Source: Symsagittifera roscoffensis (taxonomy: Eukaryota > Xenacoelomorpha > Acoela > Convolutidae). From it: DNA of 64,000 bases. Positions 30,275 through 42,582 of this stretch are shown here, in pieces. The first letter of the stretch is position 1. Each line of letters opens with the position of its first letter. The translations under genes and the position numbers were made by a program. Below the pieces are notes generated by a model, which was not told where the DNA came from, did not search any database, and worked only from the letters and a program-made list of their open reading frames with translations. The DNA lies in the NCBI RefSeq assembly GCF_963678635.1, contig NC_087066.1, positions 15,107,171 to 15,171,170 on the forward strand, read 5' to 3'.

Positions 30275-31990
30275 CAAAGGAAATAATCGACAAATCAAGC
30301 AAAGTAAGATTCATTCCGTCGGAAAAACTGAACCTGCATACAAAATTCGTTGATTACAACAAACAAACGATCAGTGTATTGGGGGTTTTGAAGACGAATC
30401 TTTGGTCGGCAGGCTGGGAGGTGAAAGGTGCTACATTTCTTGTGACAGAACGTAAAACCAGATGCATAATGGGCTTAGATCTGCAAGGACAAGTGGGGAT
30501 AGTTACTACACAAAAACCAGCTCCGAAGTAACTTACCAGGTTTGACGTGCTCATGTGCGAGCAGTCAGCAGGTTGGGAAAATTTTTTTTTCAATATGTTC
30601 AGAAATTTATTTGAAAAACAAGGGATTTCAAAAAATCACATTGTAAGTTCGAAATTTAAATACCCCCTATGTCCAATTCAAGAAAAAAGGAGAAGAATTC
30701 CAATTCACATACAGGACAAAATTGAAACAGAAATTGAGAAACTGTTGACAGAAGGTCATATCACAAAGCTCGATAAATGTACGAGCGATTGTTTTATCGC
30801 CCCGATTGTGATAACAGTAAAAAAGGACGATTCGATAGAATTGGCGATGGACGCGAAACCAATAAATAGACAACTGTTCAAAAAAAGTACCAAATGCCTA
30901 ACGTCGATGAGCTCATCGATGGAGTAAGTCAAATTGTTACTGAAAACAAAAGTGGTACACTTTACTTTACGGTGTTAGACTTGAAGTACGCGTACAGTCA
31001 ATTAAAATTAGCTTCAGATACAGCTAAACAGTGTAACTTTAATATTGTTGGCGGAAAGGCTACCGGGACATATAGATTTCTTACAGGGTTTTATGGATTA
31101 GCTGACATGCCAGCTGAATTCCAAAAAGCCATGGACAGAACTATCAATCACGCTAAAAACACATTCTGTTTTCTGGATGACATTCTCATTGTGTCGAAGG
31201 GAAATGAAATTGAACATGGAAAACTGGTGGAACTGGATGATGAAAATCTGGCATTGAAAATATCAAAATGTGAATTTTTGAAACAACAAGTGGATTGGTT
31301 GGGACATCACCTCTCAGCATCAGGGGTTAGTCCAAAATTCACCAAAACCGAAGCGGTAATAAATCTAAATCCACCGAAATCGCTTAAACAGTTAAGGTCA
31401 TTTCTGGGCAGTATAAATCACTTAGCAAAATTTATACCTAACGGGGCAAGTTTAACTGAGAAATTGAGACCACTTCTCAAAGAAGAGAACCAAAAGAAAA
31501 AGTTGAAAAACATGAAATTACCAGTCAAAAAGTTCGAGTGGGGGGATGAACACACTGTGGTATTTGACGCTATAAAAGAGGCAGTAGCAAATATTACAAA
31601 AGCACATTACTATGACGCTAACCGAGAAACAAGAGTTAGGTGTGATGCAAGCCATGATGGCTTGGGCGCTACATTGGAACAAAAAAAAGAGGAAGGTTTG
31701 TGGGTTCCAATCTCATTCGCATCCCGGTACTTAAATTTGCAAGAAAAAAATATTCACCAAATGAATTGGAGCTACTGGCAGTTATTTGGGCAGTAGACAT
31801 ATACAAACATTATCTTTTGGGAAAACCATTTACCATTGCAACAGATCACAAAGCACTCACATCAGCGTTAGATGGTAATAAGTCTAATAAGACCTATCAA
31901 TCTCGTTTGACCCGGTGGGTCGATCGATTGTTGCCATATCAATTTATAATAGTTCACAATCCGGGGGCGGACATGGGTATAGTTGACTAG
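30271..31990 (+). pseudogene. Broken protease-RT-RNase H region of the second gypsy element
   Basis: The pol region is split among at least four frames. Protease C-terminal half is in 30271-30531 (KFVDYNKQ, GLDLQGQ). The RT N-terminus is in 30547-30927 (FIAPIVI). The RT core is in 30894-31796, with LDLKYAYSQ, the catalytic FLDD near 31172 and SKCEFL. RNase H spans 31600-31990 across a frameshift, with RCDASHDGLG and TDHKAL. A TAG at 31988-31990 replaces the Tyr codon that the first element has at the end of RNase H (VDYLSR). It is inactive unless complemented. Confidence 0.9.
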
Positions 31991-34804
31991 TTATCGCGTG
32001 ATCTTTTCAATGATCCTTGGCCAGAATCAGAATTAGACGAAAAGTTTGAAGTGGCGACAATAAACTCGTTTCATAAAGCATTAGACTGCATGAACAGTAG
32101 GCTGGAAGGCATTGGGTCGCTCAACCGGAACGTAAACGTTCTAGAATGTTCTAGAAGGAATGCAGAGAAACAGTCATCAGTTAATGGTTGCCATGACAAC
32201 CAAAACGGTCAAAAACGAACAAGGCTTGACCGGAACGATAGAAAACAATTTTCACGACTGCCAAAACAGCTAAACACAACAGTTCAAGATAAACAGATCA
32301 CTTTTTTGTCAACTCAACTCAGCAAACAGTCGTACCCAAAGAAATCGAAATTCACCGAGAAAACGGTTTCCCAAACTCAGAAGAAGAAAGAAAAAACAGA
32401 CTCAAGGAACGAGATGTCAGAAAAAATCAATAGATCTTACGACTGGTGGTCGGATACACCACAGGACTGGCGCAATGACGATAGAGAGGAAAGCATTCTG
32501 GATCAAAATGGAATCGTTCAATGTCAAATGCAAACGAATTTTCTGAAGAGGAGGAAGTCACAGAAACATTAGAACGCACGAGAAAGATAATTCGTGGAGG
32601 CCGGAAAAATAGAGATAACTCGAACAGTGAAACAAGACATTCATCACGAGTGAAATGGCAACTCGAAGCCAGAACAACTACTTTCGTTCTGGCAGCTGAT
32701 CAGGGGAGAGAGTAACATACCGGGCAGCATTAACAGGAAGCTAGTCGCAAACACAGAGGAAACTAGAGACAGCCCAGAAAACTGTCAAGGTCCAATCAGC
32801 ATCAAACCAGCTACACCGGAGGAGAGAAGGTTGAGTGAGGTGCAAGTAATTGAGGTGGATCTGACGACTACAGAAGACATTGAAAGTGAACAAGAGGTAT
32901 GTGCCATTGAACCACTGAAGTCGTCCAGTAAACCAAAACTGCAGAAGCAGCAACAAGAGGAGGCCCTCGACAATTTATCAAAACTGTTTGATAAGAGTTT
33001 GTTAGCTGAATTAACAACCGAATATACCTGGTTGGATCGCCTCAGACAAGTAATAGAGAGGGGAGATAAGCAGGGCTTCGAATTAATGGGACCATATACG
33101 AACCCATTGGGGTCACAGATGGCGGTGCAAGACGATTGCATATTGGTGAACAATCGCCTAGCGAATCCAGTTCAGTTGAGACAAACCGTTCTGAAGAGGA
33201 TCCACCGAGGACATCCAGGCCAAGAGGCTATGTTAGGAGTGTCACAATATCTGTGGTGGCCGCATATGAACAAGGACATAGTGAATCTAGCAGAAGAGTG
33301 TCGTAGTTGCACCAGATATGACAAACAACACTTGGAACGATCAGCATTGACAGCATCACAAATGAAACGCCGAATCGACTAATCAAGAAAGAATCTCAAA
33401 ATAGTACGCAAGACAACTCAGCAGGGACACCAGTCCGCTGCATAAGCAGCAAGTGAATTCGGACAGGGATCGCCAAAGAGCCAAAGCCCTCAAGAAAATG
33501 CGGGAGGCGAATGCCCGCTGGAATCAAGAGAGAAGAGATGCCGCGAAAAATGACGTGAGGCGGATCGTTGACGAGACCGGACTACTAAATCCTGAGCTAC
33601 GGAAGGAGATGTTATACTCCTGGGAAAAAGGGTTCATCGAAGACAAAGAATTGGAGCAAAGTTAATTTTCGCCGAAAACAATCTTAAGAAAAGATCCTTT
33701 ACGGAAAAGTGGACAAGCCCTGAAGCATTTGAAGGGTAAAATAGCAACCGAAACAGATTCAACGATTAAGACGACAACTGACTCTATTTACCGGAAATCT
33801 GATATTGCTCAAACGAGGACGTCTCTGACACACGAAAAACAGCGGAGTGAAAGTAAAAGTCATCGGCGGAACCTACTAAGAAATTTCAAAGGATCAGTTC
33901 CCCTGAAGTGCTCGAGGACATCGGTTCAGACGAGGAGTTACAACGAGCTATGGAAATGACCGATTCTGTGAACCCGGTAGACCGATTTCAGCAGAGTCAA
34001 ACAGTCGTAACTTCAAAGGATACGGACGCAGGAGGGGGTCTCAACTTAGCACTTAAGAGAGCGAAACCGAACAAGGCTGGTCCCAGTTTGTCGGCAGGTC
34101 AAAAATTGCCGGACGAGAGTGCCAGGAAGAAAACTGGTTAGAAAACAAAGGAAAAAAGAACGCAAATTAAACAAAACAACCTTACAGGCCAAACTGTGAT
34201 AGCAATTGATCAGATTCAGGAACAACCAACATCAAATTCGGGGACGTTGGATCGCGACACTCATGCAAGCTCTACTTCAAAAACTAAACAGAAGACCAAA
34301 TTGAAATTTATTGATTCTCAAACATGTCCGGAGGATATATTGGATACTTTTCAAAATCGGAATTTGGCACCAGCTGAATGGGAGAATTTCGCGGACCAAC
34401 TGTTGAAAAGGGGGGTCCAAAGAGTCGCGGAAGATCTCAGAGGAAATTTCCAACCAGTATCGGAAAGAAATACAGCATTTGAGCCTCATTAAGGAGTTTC
34501 GGACGAGTCAAGTGCGGAGGATTCGGGGGTCAGACGAAGCTCCAGACACACAAAAAACAAAGAGCCGAAACGTTTTGGCGATCCAATAAAAAATTCCAAT
34601 GAAGAAGTCTCAGAGGATTTGTCAGGGGGGGCACTACTCAAGACGGCACTTCAAGAATACCGAAGGAGGCTTAGGGACTTCAAAGAACGAAGTGATAGGC
34701 CCGTAGAGTCGAAATTGAGAATGTTAGATGACACTTATTCAGGCAAAAATTCGGACATGCAACGTTGGATAAAGTATTGGACTGCAATCCGAGCTGGAAA
34801 ATAG
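31991..34804 (+). pseudogene. Broken linker-integrase-tail region of the second gypsy element
   Basis: A basic linker is open at 32051-32572. The integrase zinc region is open at 32831-33382 (HRGHPGQEAM, CRSC). The frame then ends, and the next recognisable segment (about 33453, AKALKKMREANARW) corresponds to the part after the catalytic core in the first element. The D,D-35-E core has been deleted. The Ser/Thr-rich tail is spread over frames at 33453-33665, 33908-34141, 34196-34492 and 34619-34804. Confidence 0.85.
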
Positions 34805-34935
34805 AGCTGGAAGAAAACTAAGATAGAAGATCCAAGAACTAATCTTACAAAAAACCAAACTCTTGTGAACTGAGTGTATCAAACTCTTTTTAACATAAAT
34901 TATTCCATCTATATGGAATAATTTATTTCTTGCCG

Positions 34936-34944
34936 AGGGGTGTG
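34936..34944 (+). other. Polypurine tract of the second gypsy element
   Basis: GAGGGGTGTG-type purine-rich DNA directly precedes TGTCATACTTAG, the 3' LTR start. The position is equivalent to that in the first element. Confidence 0.6.
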
Positions 34945-35152
34945 TGTCATACTTAGTTATTAACTTTATGGTGTACACAAGGTCACTGTGTGATGTGACA
35001 TTGAAACTCGATTGATAGTTCAGAGTTTTCAATTCTGATTTATCTCTCAGTAACTAATCGAAAAGACAAAAAAGAGAAAACCTAATTCAATACATCAGAA
35101 TACATTATTGAATTACCATTAGTTTTCATACGATACCGCGTAGGATAACACA
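34945..35152 (+). repeat. 3' LTR
   Basis: It runs TGTCATAC to AACACA, about 208 bp, matching the 5' LTR at roughly 95 percent. The flank after it begins CAAATCAT. Confidence 0.8.
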
Positions 35153-35529
35153 CAAATCATCATAACTGCCTCCAAATTTCCAAAACTAACCATTTGTGAA
35201 AACTAACCAGTCTAATTTTTCAGCTATGATTTTCTAGAAAATGAGAAAAGTTTTTTTTTTGCGAAAACCTAGGTATAAATGTAGTCCGCTTTAGCTGAGT
35301 ATAAAAAACAGCGGATTAGAATTGAAGCAAATTTGGTGATAATCATCAACTTTCCATCAATTTTTCGTCATAATCATTTTGACCTGGCGTAGAAAACCCA
35401 AGTTATTTAGGGTTAAGAGCTAAGAGTTTAGTAGTGCTAAGAGGTTTACGGTTAGTGAGCTGAGATTGCAGCAATATAGACTTGCAGCAATAACTGATAT
35501 TGGTAAAATTAGTAAAAAAATAAATGAAA

Positions 35530-35990
35530 ACAAGGATATCCGGTTACTGTGCAAATAGCTCAGAAGGCTCCGACCATAGTCTTTGAAAATACAAAAAATA
35601 CAATTTTCTGTGTGGTGTGATAGTAAAATCTGAACGAAAAAATAGAAATCAGGTCTATTTGACAGTCATAGTCAAAAAGGCCGATTGGAAAACAGTAACT
35701 TAGACAAATGGCAAGAAAAACGAAAAAAAAAACTCGTTAAAAACTAAGAAATTTTCTAATTTTTTGCGGAAATTTTTTGAGTTTTCACGGTTCAATTTAA
35801 GCTTAAAAAAACTATTAGAAGCCTGCACGCTCGCCTTGTTATTGAAGCAAATTTTGATGGAATAAAATGAACAATTCTATTGTAGAAATCATATCGTAAA
35901 AAGTTTGATGGGAAAAAAGTAATTATCAAAAGTTTTCCCCTAAAAGATAATTGCTAGGACTCTAAATGGATAACTTGAAATAAAATTGTT
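35530..35990. repeat. Dispersed repeat, partial copy of the 62-64 kb family
   Basis: This stretch shares CTGTGTGGTGTGATAG, AATCTGAAC, ACAGTCATAGTCAAA and AAGCCTGCACGCTCG blocks with 62370-62800 and 63480-63800. The sequences on either side (35153-35529, 35991-36139) hold nothing I can identify. Confidence 0.55.
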
Positions 35991-36139
35991 TTTTAATTGT
36001 TGGTTGTTAATAATTGGTTGCTGAGCAAATAGAAAATTTGTTCCGGAAGCACTTTGAATTAGTTTTCATTAATTTGGCTTAGAAATCAGTCTGCAGCTCT
36101 AAATTGAAACAGATTTAATAATGTGGTTCCTGCGAATCG

Positions 36140-36455
36140 CAAGCGAGCAATCAGTAGGCCTTAACAGGCCTGTCGAAGGATAGTCTATTTGTTTCATCTC
36201 CCGACATTCTAGACTGCGTTATTTTGGTGAGCGAAGCACTTTTCTTTCGTGCGACTCAAGGAGGTTTTTTCGCGCCTAGAACTTTCCCGTAACTATTGCA
36301 GCCGAAGTTGGTCAGACTGTGGTAAACCTGAAACTAGAGGTCAAGTGAGAGCTCGTCCTCACACAATTTCATTGCCATAGCATGGGATCGAATACGCAAT
36401 CTGACTATTTCAAAATGAACGCCTTACCATTATGCTGTGCTTCGGTTTAAAAGTT
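36140..36455 (-). repeat. tRNA-derived SINE-like element
   Basis: On the minus strand, CAGCATAATGGTAAGGC (36437-36421) resembles a polymerase III A box and GTATTCGATCCC (36395-36384) a B box. They are separated by about 25 bases, as in a degenerate tRNA. The body continues leftward and is shared with 6660-6815. No complete cloverleaf can be drawn, so it is not called a tRNA gene. Confidence 0.45.
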
Positions 36456-36689
36456 ATATCAACGCAAAGGATTTTAAAAAACTGCAGAAGATGTATATGA
36501 TGTTTTCAGTCATTAAAAACTGAAGTAGTGTGTGAACGTTGCTTCACTTTCTAAACCCTTCACAAATCATGCAGAATTTTAATTCCAAATGTTCTACTAA
36601 ACTAGTTACCAAACTTATGACGGGAGCCAATATTTGGCTTGTGGTTGAACGTTTTTTTTTAACAGTTGATTATAATAATAATGTTTCAA

Positions 36690-37170
36690 TGTGCTCCGGG
36701 TGGTTTTTTTTCTGCAGACAAATTTCGACTTTTTAACTAGCCATTTTTGACGGAATTTTTTTTACATCACTCGAAAAATGTTGTTGTCCTGATCTCAAAT
36801 TTGAAAAGATATTTCACCTGTGATCATTTTTCGTAGAGTTACTGGGTTTTAAAGATTGTCATTTTGGCCAATTTGAGACAATTAACGCGCGATATAATTC
36901 GCGCTATTAATGCGTAAGCGGAGATTTAATCCGTCTTAGAAATCGTTCCAAATTGATTGAAAGAAGCTGATTTGCCATAATTGATTTCTTACTAGGAGCA
37001 AAATTTATCAATTTGAATTCTATATGGCGTGTGGGAGGATGATTTTCGCAAAAATCTCAAACAAAAAAATTTTGTTTCTACATTTAATTTTTCATAATAT
37101 TACTGCTACATAGACCTTAAAAGGCAGTCGGATCATTCAGGGCCTCGCCTTGATACGAGTAGTCTTATTT
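36690..37170. repeat. Dispersed repeat, GCGTGTGGG / GATACGAGCAGTCTT family
   Basis: Shared blocks with 55540-56185 and 56700-57112 include ACAAATTTCGACTTTTTAAC, CAATTAACGCGCGATAT, GTAAGCGGAGATTTAATCC, GGCGTGTGGG and TGATACGAGTAGTCTT. A partial copy follows at 37340-37400. No coding frame is supported. Confidence 0.7.
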
Positions 37171-37589
37171 TAATTTGAATATTGAAGTTATTCACTTGCG
37201 TTCATTTTTGGTTAAGTTTGAGGTTGAACACTTTCCATTTGAGCCAATTCATTGTAATAAATGCCAGCTATATTTCCAGTTATTGTTCTGGCTTTCGAAG
37301 AAAGTAATGATAGTGGAGGGGGATTCGTTCTTAAGACAAATTTTGAGCTTTCAACCGGCCAATTTTAGCGGAGTTTTTTTTAAAACCACCTGAAAAAGTT
37401 TTATGTCGAAGGTTCAAAAGCTAAATTTTATAGCATCAGCGACCATTAGTTCTAAAGTTCTGGATTCAGTTTGGTGCAATGTTTTTTCCTCCAATTAGAG
37501 TGTATGCGGAAAATTAATTCAATTTAAATTACCGTGAGGCAAGAAAATTGCTCCTATTAATATATTATCAGACGCAAAAAATATGGAAC

Positions 37590-37885
37590 CGCGACAACTC
37601 GCAATAAAAAACAACTCGCAAATTTCAGAAAAGCAACAACCCGCAAAATTTGAAAATTATTCTAATGTGTAAATTTTTTTCTGTAAGGTCACCGGTGAGC
37701 AAACTCACCGCACGTCGCCTCTTCACGGCGACAACCGGCTCTAAATTACCCATAAAGTCCTACACAGGTTGGCGCGACTGCGGCGGTGAGTACAATGCGA
37801 GTTGTTTATTAATGCGAGTTGTTTATTAATGCGAGTTGTATTTTAATGCAATTTGTCTTTTGTTGCGAGTTTTCAAAAGTTTTCA
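37590..37885. repeat. Inverted-repeat element with GC-rich hairpin core
   Basis: ACAACTCGCA repeats (from 37594) face AATGCGAGTTGT repeats (37795-37840), bracketing a GC-rich core. The core has two adjacent perfect hairpins: CGGTGAG-CAAA-CTCACCG (37693-37710) and GTCGCC-7-GGCGAC (37714-37732). The right arm carries three ATGCGAGTTGTTTATTA units. Confidence 0.6.
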
Positions 37886-39784
37886 AAATTTGTCACAAAG
37901 TCTTATAATTTGTTGTTTTACATTGCGTGTGGGAGGATAAAATTAAAAAATTAAGAAAAAAGAAACATTTTTTTTTGATATTCTAGATTTTTTTCTAGAG
38001 AATTGTTTTTTTTTGGATGTACGTTAAGGGACAGTTGAAATTTTCAGTTTTTTTTGCTCTGATACGAGCAGTTTTGCTCTATTAACTGCTAGCCTAGACG
38101 GAAAATTAATCCGAGCTGTAACTCAAGCTCTTTTTTTTTCACCGCCTTGTGTAGGCGGCCTCTTATCCCGGCTCAGATATCAATACTAATTGAATTGGGA
38201 TAAGAAATTGATCAAATCAACGCAAAAATAGACTCGAATATCAATTAATCCTTGACATTGCTTGCGGGGCGATATATTTTTTCTTTGAATAGTTTTTCTG
38301 TTACTTGAGCGTTTATTCTTGGCATCAAACTAGTTTGGATACGTTAAAGAATACAAAAACTACTCTTTTAACTTTATTTCTGTATTTCACAAATAGTTTG
38401 TTGAAGTATACTGAGACTGGAAAATGTTTCTAATGACATCATGAATTTTTACTCATTACAAAATTGATGAAAAATTAAAATGCATGAAAAAAAAATAGAA
38501 GTAAAATTCAAACCCCAAAACATGCTCTTTTCGTACTACGCTCTCACTTGCTCAATTTGTGATCAAGTCTAATTATGATTTTTGCGACTATTTGCCTGCA
38601 CTTTTTTTGCGTGATCCAAAAAACTATACAATCGCGTTCTTGCAAAAATTTCTACACCAGCTTGGAGTTTGCATTATGTTTTTTTTAAACGAATCATTTT
38701 GATCAAATAGTATTTTCAAAATTTAAAAAATCAGCTATATGATTGGAAACAAATATTGCTTTATGTGAAAATAATGAGAAACGAAAAACCGATGATCAAG
38801 TTATAGACCAAGGGCTTGAAATAGTAATGAGCTATATGTAACAATTAAAACTATTTTTCAAATTGGTATGCTACAGCCAAATTTCAAATTAGGTATATTT
38901 CGGTGTAGCTCTGTTTCGAGAGACCATCAAAAGCTTCCTTCTTTTAATTGTTTGGATATGATATTATTTCTATTTCAGCCCTTTGATATGAACAACTTCC
39001 TTTAAAAAACAGGTCTGGTTTAGAATAAAGAGACCAGGAAATCATAAAAAATGGGATAAAAGCTTTACTAAGAAACCCAATTGTGAATTTCCATAAACTT
39101 TTCCGGTGTACGAAAGTCATCCCGGGTTCAAAAAAAGAGTAATTTCAAGGAATAGAATCACCCGGCCCATTTATTGAGTTGTATCAAGTTCCAATCTAAA
39201 AAAGAAATCTTGACTTCATCTTAGATAAGTAGGCAATTTCATCTTGCAACTGATCTGCCTTTGACTGTATTTTGTTCTTCAATCTGCAAACGATGGTTTT
39301 AATCCGGGTGTTTATCTGAAATTGATATCTTTTTATCTATTCCTTCTTCAATTTAAACGATGAAGGTCTTCTTTGTTCAACAAAAATATATTTAATATAA
39401 AATAGTGTGATACAAGAAATTGAATGAGGGGAGGATTTAGCGAAAGGCGCTGGGAATTCCCCTCCCCTCAGGGATTTGACCTCTTCACCACCCATAGGGC
39501 ACCCCTTTTGATACTATCTTACGGCTTCTAATTTAAGACGGCTGACCCTTAAAATTGGATACTGCCAATAGATACTATTTATTAGGGCAGTCTGTTTTTG
39601 CCGCGCACATACTTCTGAAAAATGAGGGTTTTTCAAGTATTTTGAGAGTCCTTGGAATATCTATTTATTCAAGTTTAAAAAAACTCTGACAACACTCCGA
39701 AAACTTTTTCGAACACTAGATCCCCCCTTGAGATCATTCATCGTACGTCAATCAAAACTGCATTATTCTAGAAGATATCTAGAG
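37886..39784. other. AT-rich intergenic DNA with repeat scraps
   Basis: No gene seen. A GATACGAGCAG scrap lies near 38064, a small perfect hairpin CCGCCT-TGTGT-AGGCGG at 38141-38157, and a degenerate MITE piece at about 39422-39520 (CCCTCAGGGATTTGACC). Confidence 0.4.
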
Positions 39785-40167
39785 CAGGGGCAGATCTAGG
39801 ATTTTCTCGAGGGGTGGGCGGATTTTCAAAAAATTTTCGAAAATTTTGACGACTTTTTTTTTTAGGTCAACCAAATCGATTTTTCGAGCTCTCCCAAAGC
39901 TTTATTTTGCCACTATTTTGGCAAAATTTTCTGCGCCGCAGGGAAATTGTTAAAAAACCAGTCAAAAAAGCCGTTTTTGGGCACTTTTTGAAAAATTTTG
40001 ACAAAAAAATCTCGTTTTTTGGCGCACGCTCCCCCTCAAAAAATAGTTAATATTGGCGCCGAAGGCGCCCTTAGAAAAATTTTAGGGTCGGTAGGCCAAA
40101 AATGGATTTCCCAAAAAGTATCAAAGGGGGGACCCTTTGGGTCGGCAGGGGGTCGAATCCGCCCCTG
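39785..40167. mobile_element. hAT-type MITE with intact 8-bp target duplication
   Basis: The 383-bp element starts CAGGGGCAGATCTAGG and ends CCGCCCCTG. It is flanked on both sides by ATCTAGAG (39777-39784 and 40168-40175). The 8-bp duplication and CAGGGG ends are typical of hAT superfamily elements. It has no coding capacity. Internal landmarks (TTTTCTGCGCCGCAG, GGCGCCGAAGGCGCC, GACCCTTTGGGTCGGCAG) define the family. Confidence 0.9.
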
Positions 40168-40492
40168 ATCTAGAGATAATTATATTAGTACAAGTCGATT
40201 GATTGCTTATCTGTTCTAAAACGGTTGAAAATGGCGCTACTTTCTGCATTATTGCTCGAAACCTGCTAATTGATACATCGTTGGAACTTTGAAAATAGTT
40301 AACAAAAAATTGAAAAAGCTCAAAAAACATTTGATTTAATATGGCGGTATTTTGTGATAAAAAAAAATTTACATGAAAGAGCAGTGGCGCGAGCATGTAA
40401 ATTTCGATGAAGCGGAGAACTTGTTAAGGTTTGAGAAGTTGAAGCAACAAATTGAAACACATTTTCAAAAGAAAAGCAAAAAAAACTATCAT

Positions 40493-40580
40493 ATGTATTA
40501 TACTGGCGTTTTTAGTTTACATTGTGGTTCTAAAAATGTATTATACTGGCGTTTTCAGTTTACATTGTGGTTCTAAAAAT
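40493..40580 (+). repeat. 43-44-bp direct repeat, two copies
   Basis: ATGTATTATACTGGCGTTTT ... GGTTCTAAAA occurs twice in tandem with one or two differences. The regions 40176-40492 and 40581-42450 show no gene; a GATACGAACAGTTTTGT scrap is near 41670. Confidence 0.7.
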
Positions 40581-42450
40581 GAACAATTCAAATCATTCAA
40601 TTTAAAGTTCATAGGTTTTGAATAAAATGAATTCACTGAAAGGACCTAACACTATAATCAAGGCTATGGCTTACAAAATTGTGCGATGAATTAGCTTCTG
40701 GTTGAAATTGCCTGTTATATTAGAAGAAATAAACATTTATCCCCCTTTTACTGGTGTTACTAGGTTTGATAGGAAAGCAGACTTTTTCATCGAAAACCAG
40801 ATAATCCAAATGATCTCAATCTCAGTGTTGGGCAAAAGGGTTTGAGACAAAAAACCATGAGCCTGGTTTAATGATGCTTTTTTGGTTGCAACCGGTTGAT
40901 ATAAACTATAAATACTTCAGAGTTTTTAATTTTGAAACGGATGTTTAGAAAAAACACGTTCGTGTAAGTAGTCGCAAATATTCTCCTCACTTCTGACGAA
41001 GCTTCACTTGAGCCAATTTCAAATGAAAAATCAAATAAATTAGCTGGAAAACAAATGCTTTTTTACTGCAAATACAGATGGTAAAGTTAATTTCGATTGG
41101 AATTGAAAAAAGCAAGTCCAACCCCGCACAAAGCAGTTTGATCACAGCCTACAAATTAATAATTTCAACGAAATTAAAAATATTCGTTTGATGTTTTGCT
41201 CTTCATCCGAAAAACTCATTCGTTGTAGGGAAAATAAAAATGAAAGAACTTAAATTTACACGCGGCAGACATATTAAAGCTGGCATTAAACTTCAAGCAG
41301 ATCCTTTTTTACTTTCTCCATCTTATAAGCACTTTTGAAAAAGATAGGCAGAAGGAATATGAGGAAAAATTCAAAAAATTCAGACGCTTGATTGTTTTAA
41401 GAAATCAAGTTAAGATAGAAGCAAAATTGCGCATTAGAAATCAAGTTAAGACAACAAACATTTTGTAGTCAGCTGAATAAAAAATACGATTCCAAACGCA
41501 AAAATTATCACTTTGTACTTTACACCGAGTTTTGAGGGGTAAAAATTAAAATTAAAACTGAAGCAAAACAAATTTTTTTCATTTTTTCAAATATTTTGAC
41601 TTTCTAACCAAAAATTTTGTCAACGACATTGTAGGGTAGTCGGAACAATCAGAGTTTTGCCCTGATACGAACAGTTTTGTAAGTGCTTACATCAGAATAT
41701 AGATTAAAACGAACTCAAATGGATGCTACCAGCTCATTAGATACAAAAAGACGACTGAGATCGTAATTCATCTGAAAAGCATGAATAAGTTGCTTCAATT
41801 TTAAAAATTGGACTAAATTCAGTGCAATTTAAAGAATTTATCTTATGTGATAAAAAGCGCACTGAAAGTTTTGTTTTTTGTAGCGATTTATACAGCAGCA
41901 CTCAAAAATTTCCAAATTGAATTGAGGTATGGTAGTTGTGTCGTAAAATTTTTATACAACTCAAATTACAATATTAAGTAAACTATTAAGTTAACTAATC
42001 GAAAAACGAAGAAAATCAAATTTTCTAAGTTCTATAAAACATTTTTTTGCCAAAAAGGCGGGTTATTCTCATGCGTAGGATGTTTTTGTGCCTTTTTATT
42101 TCCTGCGGCACTATGTTCAATTTTTTGTGCAATCGATTTAAGATTTTCAGCATTTACTTTCAAACTGTTCAGAACAAAAAAATGTAGAAAACGTTTTATA
42201 GGGAATTGTGTTGTATTTTATCTTATTATTATGCTGATAGACCCTCACTTTATAATTCCTGGCACTACAATTATCTGGAAAGCAACATGTGTTTTACATT
42301 ACAAAGCAATATTATATTATCCAGAAACCGAGTTTTCCCAGACCCTAACTACTTTAAGGACAGGTGGGATATTAAGGGCTTTGCCGTGATATGACTGCTC
42401 TTAACCAACTAAGTATTATTGGAACGAATCTTACGAAATGATTTTGGGGG

Positions 42451-42500
42451 TTGATTAAACGACCAACCACTCCTAAGTAAGTGATTGGTCATTTAATCAA
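42451..42500 (-). other. 20-bp stem, 10-base loop hairpin
   Basis: 42451-42470 and 42481-42500 are inverted copies with two C/A mismatches, which become G-U pairs if the minus strand is transcribed. The core includes GACCAATCAC. No other context suggests a function. Confidence 0.5.
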
Positions 42501-42582
42501 TTAAATGTTGACATGGGGGCAGACCAGTTAGCATACCATTCGCTTTGCATACTCGGTATTTTAATCAAAAAGTATCAATAAG

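Larger units (their letters stand above)
28683..35152 (+). mobile_element. Degenerate Ty3/gypsy retrotransposon with both LTRs
   Basis: LTRs of about 204 and 208 bp flank a gag-pol region. The LTRs differ at roughly ten positions by eye (near 5 percent), implying an old insertion. Gag is open, but pol has several frameshifts and stops and has lost the integrase catalytic core. It is related to the first element (for example VDYNK near the protease end and KYQMPN-type RT N-terminus) but is a different family. The left boundary is uncertain by a few bases, and no clean target duplication was seen. Confidence 0.9.

Noticed and set aside
36380-36440. Functional tRNA gene
   Set aside because: Only degenerate A and B boxes; acceptor and T stems do not pair well.
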